Shown here: piece after piece, positions 24,077 through 31,652 of the stretch | Position numbering within the stretch: the first letter of the stretch is position 1 | Layout: every line of letters begins with the position of its first letter | NCBI GenBank assembly: GCA_937926175.1 | Contig: CALANV010000043.1 | Coordinates: forward strand, 1 to 64,000 | Reading direction: 5' to 3' | DNA from: an uncultured Rhodospirillales bacterium | Lineage (GTDB): Bacteria; Pseudomonadota; Alphaproteobacteria; CACIAM-22H2 | DNA length: 64,000 bases | Notes under the pieces: generated by a model | What the model was told of the DNA's origin: nothing | The model's database searches: none | Seen by the model: the letters and a program-made list of their open reading frames with translations, nothing else | Position numbers and translations under genes: made by a program

Positions 24077-24766
24077 ATGAACGTGCTGGTGACGCCCGAC
24101 ATCCTCGATATCTGCGAGCGCTACAAACGCCTCTATACCGGCCTCGTGTACGATGTCCTGGATGAAATGGGCCTGCCGAACCAGGCGCTCGCGACCGACA
24201 TGCGCCCATTGCGGCCGGACATGGTCCTCGCCGGGCCGGCTTTCACGGTCCAGGGCATCAACGATCCGGTGGGCGACCCGGATCTGCGCGAACGCCGGAT
24301 CAAGATGTTCGGCGAGATGCGTCATCCCTGCGTCGACGTGCGCGACTGCGGTTTCGACACCCGTGTCGCACACTATGGCGAGATGAACGCGGTTCTGGGG
24401 CGCGCCAAGGGCGTGGTCGGCGCGGTGATCGACGGCGGGGTTCGCGACTCGCGGCACATCCTGAAGATGGATTTCCCGGTATTCGCCCGCTTTCACTCGC
24501 CGGTCGAGGCGGTGAAGCGGTGGAGCTATTACCGCTGGCAGCATCCGATCCAGCTGCGCGGCGCGCTCAGCGCGACGGTGACCGTTAACCCGGGCGACTT
24601 CGTCTTCGGTGACATCGACGGCGTCCTCATCATCCCGAAGGAGCACATCGTCGAAGTGCTCCGCAAGGCCGAGGAACACGCTGCGATCGAGGACCGGGCG
24701 CGCATCGACTTCGGCACGCCGGGTGCCGACGCCGAGGAGGTCTACAGGCGGTACCGCAAGCTCTGA
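24077..24766 (+). CDS. RraA-family class II pyruvate aldolase/decarboxylase-like protein (first copy)
   Basis: A 229-residue protein of the RraA / 4-hydroxy-4-methyl-2-oxoglutarate aldolase fold. Conserved blocks are RLYTGLVYDVLDEMGLPNQAL, the active-site segment GAVIDGGVRD with Arg123 and Asp124, and the C-terminal PGDFVFGDIDGVLIIP. Retention of the DGGxRD residues that bind pyruvate enolate and metal in the aldolases favours an enzyme over an RNase E inhibitor. It likely cleaves a 2-keto-4-hydroxy acid or decarboxylates a 2-oxo diacid. ATG follows AAGGATCG. It lies between the binding protein and the ATPase genes; a paralogue ends the operon. Confidence 0.85.
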   Translation: MNVLVTPDILDICERYKRLYTGLVYDVLDEMGLPNQALATDMRPLRPDMVLAGPAFTVQGINDPVGDPDLRERRIKMFGEMRHPCVDVRDCGFDTRVAHYGEMNAVLGRAKGVVGAVIDGGVRDSRHILKMDFPVFARFHSPVEAVKRWSYYRWQHPIQLRGALSATVTVNPGDFVFGDIDGVLIIPKEHIVEVLRKAEEHAAIEDRARIDFGTPGADAEEVYRRYRKL

Positions 24767-24796
24767 TCTGGCGTCGCCCGGGCCGGCGCGCCGCCC

Positions 24797-25909
24797 ATGG
24801 CGGTGGTGCCGCCCGCGAGGCGCCCGGCGAAGGTGAGGCATTCAGGCTCCACGAATGAGGTCGCGCCGTTGACGAAGCCGCAGCGCCTTCTCGAGGTCGA
24901 TGGCCTTGCGGTCGAGTTCTCGACCGACGAGGGGCCTGTCCGGGCCGTCCACGAGATCTCGTTCCACATCGACCGGGGCGAAACGGTCGCGATCGTGGGC
25001 GAGTCCGGCTCCGGCAAGTCGGTCACCAGCCTCGCCATCATGGGCCTTCTCCCGCGACCCGCCGGAAAAGTGGTCGCGGGCTCGATCCGGCTGCAGGGAC
25101 GGGACGGGCGTTTTCGCGACGTGACGAAACTCGACGAGGCGAGCCTACGGAAGATCAGGGGCAACGAGGTGGCCATGATCTTCCAGGAGCCGATGACCTC
25201 TCTCAATCCCGTCTTCTCGGTTGGCGATCAGATCGCGGAGGCGATCATGATCCACCAGGGAAAAAGCCGGCGCAGTGCGCTGAAGGCTGCGGAAGAGATG
25301 CTGGACCTCGTCGGCATCCCCGATCCGCGCCGCCGGCTGTCGACCTATCCGCACGAGCTGTCCGGCGGCATGCGCCAGCGCGTCATGATCGCCATGGCCC
25401 TGTCGTGCGGCCCGTCGCTTCTCATCGCGGACGAGCCGACGACCGCACTGGACGTGACGATCCAGGCCCAGATTCTCGATCTAATCCGCCGGCTTCAGAA
25501 AGAGCTCGGCATGGCGGTGCTGTTCATCACGCACGATCTCGGCGTCGTCGCCGAGATCGCCGATCGCGTGCTGGTGATGTATGCCGGCCGGGTGGTCGAG
25601 GAAGCGCAGGTCACGGCGGCGCTCACCGATCCGTTGCATCCCTACACGATGGGCCTTCTGCGCTCGATCCCGCAGCTCGACATGGATGACGGCCCGCGAC
25701 GCCGCATCAGGCCGATACCCGGCACGATGCCGAACCCGGCAAGCCCGCCGCCGGGCTGCGCCTTCCATCCCCGCTGCAGCTTCTGCGTGCCGGGCCGGTG
25801 CGATCTAGTGACCGTACCACCGGTGCTCGAACAGGCCGCAAACGGGCGTCGCGTGCGTTGCGTCCGTTGGGCCGAAATCCGCTCGGAGCCCCGCCATGCG
25901 GTCTGCTGA
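24797..25909 (+). CDS. Peptide-type ABC transporter ATP-binding protein (DppD family)
   Basis: Cytoplasmic ATPase of 370 residues. Walker A GESGSGKS is near residue 69, the Q-loop is in MIFQEPMTSLNPVFSVGDQIAE, the signature is LSGGMRQRVMIAMAL and Walker B is LLIADEPTTALD. The C-terminal oligopeptide extension (PLHPYTMGLLRSIPQ and a cysteine-rich CAFHPRCSFCVPGRC segment) is typical of DppD/OppD and may hold an iron-sulfur cluster. The ATG at 24797 has no clear ribosome-binding site. A TTG at 24869, preceded by GAGGT, would start just before the conserved LLEVDGLAVEF and is a real alternative. It overlaps the next ATPase gene by 14 nt. Confidence 0.88.
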   Translation: MAVVPPARRPAKVRHSGSTNEVAPLTKPQRLLEVDGLAVEFSTDEGPVRAVHEISFHIDRGETVAIVGESGSGKSVTSLAIMGLLPRPAGKVVAGSIRLQGRDGRFRDVTKLDEASLRKIRGNEVAMIFQEPMTSLNPVFSVGDQIAEAIMIHQGKSRRSALKAAEEMLDLVGIPDPRRRLSTYPHELSGGMRQRVMIAMALSCGPSLLIADEPTTALDVTIQAQILDLIRRLQKELGMAVLFITHDLGVVAEIADRVLVMYAGRVVEEAQVTAALTDPLHPYTMGLLRSIPQLDMDDGPRRRIRPIPGTMPNPASPPPGCAFHPRCSFCVPGRCDLVTVPPVLEQAANGRRVRCVRWAEIRSEPRHAVC

Positions 25910-26885
25910 CGCAGCGCCCATTCTGGACATCCGCGGCCTGCGCAAGTGGTTCGGCGCCCGCAAGGGCTTTCTCGTCAGGCCGAGGCCCCCGGTTCGCGCC
26001 GTCGACGACGTCTCGTTCCTCGTCCACCGCGGCGAGGTGGTCGGGCTCGTCGGCGAGTCCGGCTCCGGCAAGACGACGGTCGGCCACAGCATCGTGCGCC
26101 TGCTCGATTCCGATGCCGGCGAGATCCGCTTCGATGGAGTCGATCTCGCCCGCATGTCGGAGGCCGAGCTGAAGCCGTATCGCCGCCGCATCCAGATGGT
26201 GTTCCAGGATCCGTTCTCGTCGCTCAATCCGCGGATGACGATCGAACAGATCCTGTCAGAGCCGCTCGAGATCCACAGGCTCTGCACCGATCGGGCGGCC
26301 CGGCGCCAGCGCGTCATCGAACTTCTCGAAACCGTCGGACTTTTCGCCTCGCACGCCCGGCGTTATCCGCACGAATTCTCCGGCGGCCAGCGGCAGCGCA
26401 TCGGCATCGCCCGGGCGCTCGCCGTCGAACCGGAACTGATCGTGGCCGACGAGCCGGTCTCGGCCCTCGACGTCTCCATCCAAGCGCAGGTGATCGAGCT
26501 GCTTGAGGATCTGAAGGAGCGGCTCGGCCTGACGCTTCTCCTCATCGCCCACGATCTCGCCGTCATCAAGTACGTCTCGGATCGCGTCGTGGTCATGTAT
26601 CTCGGCCGCGTGATGGAGATCGGTCCCGTGCGGGAACTCTATCGCGCGCCGCTCCATCCCTATACCGAAGCGCTGCTCTCCGCCGCGCCGGTCATCAATC
26701 CGGCCGCCCGGCGCCGGCGCATCGTCCTCAAGGGCGATCTGCCGAGCCCGAGCAATCCGCCTTCCGGTTGCGTCTTCCGCACGCGCTGTCCCTATGCGAT
26801 CGCCGATTGCGCTGCCGTCGTACCGCCCCTGCGCGAAGTCGCACCCGGCCGGCTGAAGGCCTGCATCAGGGACGACATACCGTGA
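25896..26885 (+). CDS. Peptide-type ABC transporter ATP-binding protein (DppF family)
   Basis: Second ATPase of the transporter, 329 residues. It has LRKWFGARKGFLVRPRPPVRAVDDVSF typical of DppF/OppF, Walker A GESGSGKTT near residue 53, MVFQDPFSSLNPRMT at the Q-loop, the signature FSGGQRQRIGIARAL, and Walker B LIVADEPVSALD. The C-terminal cysteine segment (CVFRTRCPYAIADC) is also present. It overlaps the DppD-like gene, which implies translational coupling. The two ATPases would form the heterodimer driving the permeases at 19642-21500. Confidence 0.92.
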   Translation: MRSADAAPILDIRGLRKWFGARKGFLVRPRPPVRAVDDVSFLVHRGEVVGLVGESGSGKTTVGHSIVRLLDSDAGEIRFDGVDLARMSEAELKPYRRRIQMVFQDPFSSLNPRMTIEQILSEPLEIHRLCTDRAARRQRVIELLETVGLFASHARRYPHEFSGGQRQRIGIARALAVEPELIVADEPVSALDVSIQAQVIELLEDLKERLGLTLLLIAHDLAVIKYVSDRVVVMYLGRVMEIGPVRELYRAPLHPYTEALLSAAPVINPAARRRRIVLKGDLPSPSNPPSGCVFRTRCPYAIADCAAVVPPLREVAPGRLKACIRDDIP

Positions 26886-26982
26886 TGGAGGCGCGGCTGA
26901 TTGGTTTCACCGATCCGTCACCGGCGCGAAGCCTGTCGTGGACGGAACTGCCTCTCTGAACGTCAAGCTTGGGGGAAGACCG

Positions 26983-28173
26983 TTGAAGATCGTCGATATG
27001 CGGGTACGCTGCGTGGCCATCCCGCTCAACTGCCAGCTGCGCCACAACACCGGCGTCCATCCGGGTTATTTCCTGCGCACGATCCTGGAGCTCATCACCG
27101 ACGAGGGCATCGTCGGCCTCGGCGAGGTCGGCGGCGGGGATCAGCGCGGCGCACTCATGAAGTTGAAGCCGCGGATCATCGGCCTCGACCCGTTCCATCT
27201 CGAGGTGATCAAGCTCAAGACCCTGCGCAGCATCTACTATCTCTCGAACGCGCGGCTCTACGCCGCGATCGAGATGGCCTGCCTCGACATTCAGGGCAAG
27301 GTTCTGAACCGGCCGGTCAGCGATCTGCTCGGCGGGGCCGTTCGCGACCGCATTCCGATGATCGCCTATCTGTTCTGGCGATACGATCGGCCGGGCGGCG
27401 GCGACGACCGCTGCGCCGACGATTTGGCCGATTTCTGTCAGGAACTGCATGAGACGCTCGGCGTCCGGGCGATGAAGCTGAAGGCAGGCGTGATGGATCC
27501 CGCCGAGGAAGCCCGCGTCCTCGAACTCTGCCGGGACCGGCTCGGTCCGTCCTTCGGGTTGCGGATCGATCCGAACGGCGTGTGGTCGGTGCCGACGGCG
27601 ATCCGGATCGGACACCGTCTCGAGCCGCTCGGGATCGAGTATTTCGAGGATCCGGCCTGGGGTCTCGAGGGCAATGCGGCGGTCCGGCGGGCCGTGCGCA
27701 TCCCAATCGCCACCAACATGTATCCCGCGAAGTTCGACGACCTCGGACCGGCGATACGTCTCGGCGCGGTCGATATCGTTCTGACCGACCTCCATTACTG
27801 GGAAGGGCCGCGCGGCGTGAAGGATCTGACCGCGGTGTGCCGCACCTTTGGGCTCGGCATCGCGATGCATTCGGGCGCGGAATTCGGGGTCGAGCTTGCG
27901 GCGATGCTCCACACCGCGTCGACAATTCCCGAGATGAATTTCGCGGGCGACGCGCATTACCACTATCTGATCGACGACATCATCGAAGGCGGCCCGATGC
28001 GTTACGAGGACGGTTGCATTCGCGTGCCGTCGGGGCCCGGCCTCGGCGTGAAGCTCGATGAAGACAAGATGCGCCATTACGAGCGCTTCTATGAGGAGAA
28101 GGGCGACTATTACGCCCGCTTCCACCAGGACAGCAGAAGGCCCGATTGGTATCCCATCGTCGGCGGCTGGTGA
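26983..28173 (+). CDS. Enolase-superfamily dehydratase (mandelate racemase/glucarate dehydratase-like)
   Basis: A 396-residue member of the mandelate racemase branch. The capping domain starts KIVDMRVRCVAIPL. The barrel carries the catalytic KxK pair Lys165/Lys167 (MKLKAG), metal ligands Asp196 (RIDPNG), Glu222 (YFEDP) and Asn245 (IATNMY), and a catalytic His296 (AMHSGAEFG). This D-E-N plus KxK and His arrangement is of the glucarate dehydratase type, suggesting dehydration of an acid sugar to a 2-keto-3-deoxy acid. The TTG at 26983 with GGGGGA 6 nt upstream is the likely start; a GTG at 26938 would add 15 residues. It lies between the transporter ATPase and the second RraA gene. Confidence 0.85.
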   Translation: MKIVDMRVRCVAIPLNCQLRHNTGVHPGYFLRTILELITDEGIVGLGEVGGGDQRGALMKLKPRIIGLDPFHLEVIKLKTLRSIYYLSNARLYAAIEMACLDIQGKVLNRPVSDLLGGAVRDRIPMIAYLFWRYDRPGGGDDRCADDLADFCQELHETLGVRAMKLKAGVMDPAEEARVLELCRDRLGPSFGLRIDPNGVWSVPTAIRIGHRLEPLGIEYFEDPAWGLEGNAAVRRAVRIPIATNMYPAKFDDLGPAIRLGAVDIVLTDLHYWEGPRGVKDLTAVCRTFGLGIAMHSGAEFGVELAAMLHTASTIPEMNFAGDAHYHYLIDDIIEGGPMRYEDGCIRVPSGPGLGVKLDEDKMRHYERFYEEKGDYYARFHQDSRRPDWYPIVGGW

Positions 28174-28259
28174 GCGCCGGACGCAAGTGAACCAAGAGGA
28201 CGGGGAATAAACGACATTGAAACGGGCCCGTACGGCCCATGACATCCGAAAGGACGCGA

Positions 28260-29033
28260 ATGATGACCAGTCAAGGCGACGGACACGGGACGGACGCGGG
28301 AGCGCTCCAGCGCGAAGCGCGCATGATGAAGCTCGAGCGGCTCATCGCCGAGCGGGAAGCCGTCACGATCGAACCGCTTCCGATTCCGGTGAAGGAGCTG
28401 CTAGCCCGCTATGAGCGGATCTATACCGGCGCGATCAGCGACGTGCTTCGCGAGTTCTGTCTGATGGATCAGGCGCTTCCCGGCTCTCTCCAGCCGCTGC
28501 GCCCGGAGCGGACGGTTGCGGGGATCGCCTTCACGGTGAAGAGCGCGCCGAACACCAAGATCACCGGCGAAATGACGTTCCGCACGAAGATGCTGGAGGA
28601 GATACACGAGGACGCCTTCGTGGTCTGGGACACCTCCGGCGACATGGAGTCGACGGCGTGGGGCGGCGTCATGACGGCGACGGCGGTCCGGCGCGGCATT
28701 CGCGGCGCCGTGATCGACGGCGGGATCCGGGACACGAACCAGATCCTGCAGAACAACTTCCCCGTCTTCTACAAGTATCGCAGTCCCAACGGCAGCCTGG
28801 GGCGCTGCCTGATTTCGCACTACCAGATCCCGGTGAAGATCGGCTCCGTCATGGTGCGTCCCGGCGATATCGTGGTGGGTGATATCGACGGCGTCATCGT
28901 CGTGCCGCGCAAGATTGCCGTCGACGTCCTCGTGCGCGCCGAAGAGATCCTGGGCAACGAACGCCGGATCTTCGAATGGGTCGCCGAGGGCAGCACGGTG
29001 CGCGAGATCACCGAGAAGGGCGGGTATTTCTGA
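28260..29033 (+). CDS. RraA-family class II aldolase/decarboxylase-like protein (second copy)
   Basis: A 257-residue RraA-type protein with a 45-residue N-terminal extension (QREARMMKLERLIAEREAV) missing from the first copy. Core blocks are RYERIYTGAISDVLREFCLMDQAL, GAVIDGGIRD with Arg157 and Asp158, and PGDIVVGDIDGVIVVPRKIA. The active-site Arg and Asp are kept, so it is probably catalytic. The start at 28260 has AAAGGA upstream; ATG 28239 is an alternative. It closes the rightward operon directly after the dehydratase. The two copies differ clearly in sequence, so they may act on different keto acids or form a mixed assembly. Confidence 0.83.
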   Translation: MMTSQGDGHGTDAGALQREARMMKLERLIAEREAVTIEPLPIPVKELLARYERIYTGAISDVLREFCLMDQALPGSLQPLRPERTVAGIAFTVKSAPNTKITGEMTFRTKMLEEIHEDAFVVWDTSGDMESTAWGGVMTATAVRRGIRGAVIDGGIRDTNQILQNNFPVFYKYRSPNGSLGRCLISHYQIPVKIGSVMVRPGDIVVGDIDGVIVVPRKIAVDVLVRAEEILGNERRIFEWVAEGSTVREITEKGGYF

Positions 29034-29128
29034 TACCGACGATCAGCGCATCGCACCGGTCCGTGCCGAGGATCCCCGCGACGCATGGCGTCGGGGGATT
29101 CTCAAGGCGCGGACATTTCCGATGACGG

Positions 29129-29776
29129 TCAATCGACGATCTTCCAGGATCCGTCGGGTTGACGGCAGGCGGTGCCGTAGACCTGCTGGCGCCGGCCGCC
29201 GATCGTTGCGGTCGTCTGATACTCGCGGCAATAGGCGCCGCCGCGCTCGAAGGTGCGGGTGGGCACGACCGCGTACTGGTAGCCGTTGTCGGCGTTCGAC
29301 CAGACGATCTGCTGCCGGTCGGGCGCATATTCGAGGATGCGGCCGATGCAGTTCTGATCGACCTGATCCATCGTCCGCCCGATCGAGCTTCCGACCAGGA
29401 CGCCGATGATGGTACCGCCGATGGTCGCGGCGGTTTTGCCACGCCCCTTGCCGATCTGTGCGCCGAGCACGCCGCCGGCAGCGCCGCCGAGGACGCCGCC
29501 GACGACTTCGCTCGAGACGATGCCGCGGTCGCAAAGACCGCGGTCGATACCGTAGGGGAGAGGTTGCACCACGTAGACCGGTTCGCCCCGATGCTTGTGC
29601 TTTGCACGATAGCCGTGCGCGGGCGCCCAGGGCGGCGGGTCGGCCTTGGCCGTGCCGTCGCCACCGGCCGCCGCGAACAACCCTAGGGCGAACGCGGTCG
29701 CGAGCAGCCGGTACGGCAATGTCCGGAGCCCGCGGAAGATCATCGCGACGTGACCTCGGCGTTTCGCGTCAGCCAT
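29129..29776 (-). CDS. Secreted glycine-zipper (17 kDa antigen-like) envelope protein
   Basis: A 215-residue exported protein. The signal peptide is the hydrophobic stretch LLATAFALGLFAAAGG, followed by an acid- and His-rich linker. The glycine-zipper 2TM domain (VGGVLGGAAGGVLGAQIGKG, then TAATIGGTIIGVLVGSSIG) spans about residues 90-135. The C-terminal region has four cysteines and RQQVYGTACRQPDGSWKIVD, as in rickettsial 17-kDa surface antigen relatives. The first ATG directly follows the stop of the upstream small lipoprotein gene (TGAATG). A start at 29743 gives a cleaner signal peptide. The role is unknown, probably in the outer envelope. Confidence 0.75.
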   Translation of the reverse strand: MADAKRRGHVAMIFRGLRTLPYRLLATAFALGLFAAAGGDGTAKADPPPWAPAHGYRAKHKHRGEPVYVVQPLPYGIDRGLCDRGIVSSEVVGGVLGGAAGGVLGAQIGKGRGKTAATIGGTIIGVLVGSSIGRTMDQVDQNCIGRILEYAPDRQQIVWSNADNGYQYAVVPTRTFERGGAYCREYQTTATIGGRRQQVYGTACRQPDGSWKIVD

Positions 29777-30010
29777 TCAGCGCTTGCCCACTGCATCGCG
29801 TGGCAGCAAGGCGCCGACGGCGGCACCGCCGGCGCCGCCAATCAACGCGCCCGTGAACGCGCTGCCGCCCGTCAGGAGCCCGACCGCAGCGCCGCCGGCG
29901 GCACCGATCGCGCCGCCCGTCAGCGCGCGCTGCTCGCGCGCATTCAGTCCGGAACATCCGGCAACGCCCAGAAGAATGGCCATAAGTCCGGCAATCGTCT
30001 TGATCTTCAA
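29777..30010 (-). CDS. Small glycine-zipper lipoprotein
   Basis: A 77-residue protein. A lipoprotein signal peptide (KIKTIAGLMAILLGVAGC) has the lipobox GVAGC with Cys19. Two glycine-zipper helices follow (LTGGAIGAAGGAAVGLL and FTGALIGGAGGAAVGALL). It is immediately upstream of, and translationally coupled to, the larger glycine-zipper protein. The function is not established; such proteins are often stress-linked envelope components. Confidence 0.75.
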   Translation of the reverse strand: MKIKTIAGLMAILLGVAGCSGLNAREQRALTGGAIGAAGGAAVGLLTGGSAFTGALIGGAGGAAVGALLPRDAVGKR

Positions 30011-30353
30011 GGTGTTCTCCGTCGTGTTCTTTCCGTCGTGTGCTTGATGTGCAGGCGCAACATGGCGCCCCGGCTTTCCCGGCGCAGATCGGGGACAATC
30101 CCCGCTGCAGCCGGGAGTCGCGTTTGCGACGCCTTACGCCAGAAAACGGCCAAGTTCGACGGCTATTCGAGCGCAGATAGCGTTTGTTACGGGCGCCCCT
30201 CGATGGGCCTTGTTTCGTCACACGAAAGTCACATCATTTTGGTCTTTAGTCCGGCCCGGTGTGGTAGGCGGCGGACGCGGTGACGGCGGCCTGCCCCGGG
30301 CAATGATCTCCGGATCGACGGGGGTACGTGCTCTGGTGGTACAATTGCGCGGT
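30011..30353. other. 343-bp divergent intergenic region, no gene recognised
   Basis: This gap separates the glycine-zipper lipoprotein from the BamE-like lipoprotein and should hold their promoters. In-frame codons to the right of 30210 extend the lipoprotein frame but show no signal-peptide or family character. No terminator or RNA structure stood out. Confidence 0.55.
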
Positions 30354-30899
30354 ATGGCGGACCGCAAGACTGACCGAACGAGGAACCCCCGGGGCCACCG
30401 GTGGATACGCCATGCGTCTGTCCTGCTGGCCGCCTCGACGCTGACGAGCTGCGCCGTATACGACGAACTGCGCCTCGTCCTCGAGGGACCGCCGGAGCCG
30501 GCCGTGGCACCGATCTTTTCGGCCAAGCCTGCGTCGGAGCCGGAGCCGATCGTCGGGCGGCAGACGCCGAAACCGCGCCAGGCACCGCGTGCAGCCCGGC
30601 TGCCGAAGCCGACGGAACGTCCGGAGGCGCCGCGGCCGGAGCCTGCATTGGTCGGTGCGAGCCGCGCCGAGGCCCTCGCCCTGTTGGGGGCGCCGATGGA
30701 CATCCGTGATGCGACGCCGGCGAAGGTCTGGGCGTATCGCGATCGGAAAGGGGAGTGTGAAGTCGACGTGTATTTCTATCTCGACGTCTCGCGAAACGAC
30801 TTCTTCGCGTTGCATTACGACGTGCGTCGGACCGGCGCGGCCGTAACCGGTAATGGCGCCGCGCACTGCCTCGAACAGATCAAGAGCGAAAAACCATGA
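30354..30899 (+). CDS. BamE/SmpA-like lipoprotein, uncharacterised
   Basis: A 181-residue predicted lipoprotein. After a basic N-terminus, ASVLLAASTLTSC supplies the lipobox with Cys29. A Pro/Ala/Glu-rich linker covers about residues 45-95. The C-terminal part (LVGASRAEALALLGAPMDIRDATPAKVWAYR) resembles the BamE/SmpA-type helix-strand unit in which a lipoprotein monitors or binds envelope partners. The similarity is by pattern only. The stop overlaps the start of the response regulator gene (ATGATGAG), so it is cotranscribed with the two-component system and may serve its signalling. Confidence 0.65.
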   Translation: MADRKTDRTRNPRGHRWIRHASVLLAASTLTSCAVYDELRLVLEGPPEPAVAPIFSAKPASEPEPIVGRQTPKPRQAPRAARLPKPTERPEAPRPEPALVGASRAEALALLGAPMDIRDATPAKVWAYRDRKGECEVDVYFYLDVSRNDFFALHYDVRRTGAAVTGNGAAHCLEQIKSEKP

Positions 30900-31633
30900 T
30901 GAGACCGATGGACGCTGACAACGCACCGGTGCTGGTCGTCGACGACGATCCGCTTTTCCGCGAGACGCTGTGCGGAAACCTCGAGGACAACGGTTTCAGG
31001 ACGCTGGGTCTGCCCGACGGCCGCGCGACGCTCGACTATTTCGAGCAGGGGGGCAACGCCACGGCCATCCTGCTCGACTGGCAGATGCCGGACGTCGACG
31101 GGCCGGCGGTGCTGCGGCAACTGCGCGCCAACGGCAAGCAGACGCCGGTGCTGTTCCTGACCGGCCTCAGCCAGCCGATCTACGAGGAGGCCGCGCTCAA
31201 CCAGGGGGCCGTCGATTTCATCGACAAGTCGCGCAGCTTCGGCATCATCCTGCAGCGCCTGCGGCTCGCGCTCGGCGGCGCCAAGACGACGGATGCGGCG
31301 GGTGCTCCGGACCGCACAACGCTCGGCCCGCTGGTGCTCGACACGGCGAGCGCGCGTGCCATGTGGCGCGACACGCGCGTCGATCTGACCCTCACAGAAT
31401 TCAAGGTGGTGCAGCTTCTCGTCAGCAAGGCCGGGCGCGACGTGTCCTATCGCGAGATCTACGACGTCGTGCGCGGCGCCGGCTTCCGTGCCGGGGCAGG
31501 CGAGGAAGGATACCGGGCAAACGTGCGGGCACTCGTCAAACGGGTGCGCCAGAAATTCCGGGCCATCGACGAAAACTTCGCCGCGCTCGAAAACTATCCC
31601 GGCTTCGGCTACCGGTGGGTGGACGGCGATTGA
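30896..31633 (+). CDS. Response regulator, OmpR/ChvI-like
   Basis: A 245-residue two-domain regulator. The receiver has VVDDDPLF, the phospho-accepting Asp61 (LLDWQMPD), T/S in FLTGLSQP and Lys in DFIDKS. The C-terminal OmpR-type winged helix (LTLTEFKVVQLLVSKAGRDVSYREIYDVV, ending ENYPGFGYRWVDG) binds DNA. The receiver-to-wing layout is close to ChvI of alphaproteobacteria. It overlaps the lipoprotein gene by 4 nt and is followed 19 nt later by the histidine kinase gene, giving an operon lipoprotein-regulator-kinase. Confidence 0.9.
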   Translation: MMRPMDADNAPVLVVDDDPLFRETLCGNLEDNGFRTLGLPDGRATLDYFEQGGNATAILLDWQMPDVDGPAVLRQLRANGKQTPVLFLTGLSQPIYEEAALNQGAVDFIDKSRSFGIILQRLRLALGGAKTTDAAGAPDRTTLGPLVLDTASARAMWRDTRVDLTLTEFKVVQLLVSKAGRDVSYREIYDVVRGAGFRAGAGEEGYRANVRALVKRVRQKFRAIDENFAALENYPGFGYRWVDGD

Positions 31634-31652
31634 CGTCGGGTAAACGCGACCC

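Noticed and set aside
24077..24766. RNase E inhibitor RraA
   Set aside because: The DGGxRD active-site residues of the aldolase branch are present and the gene lies among transport and catabolic genes.
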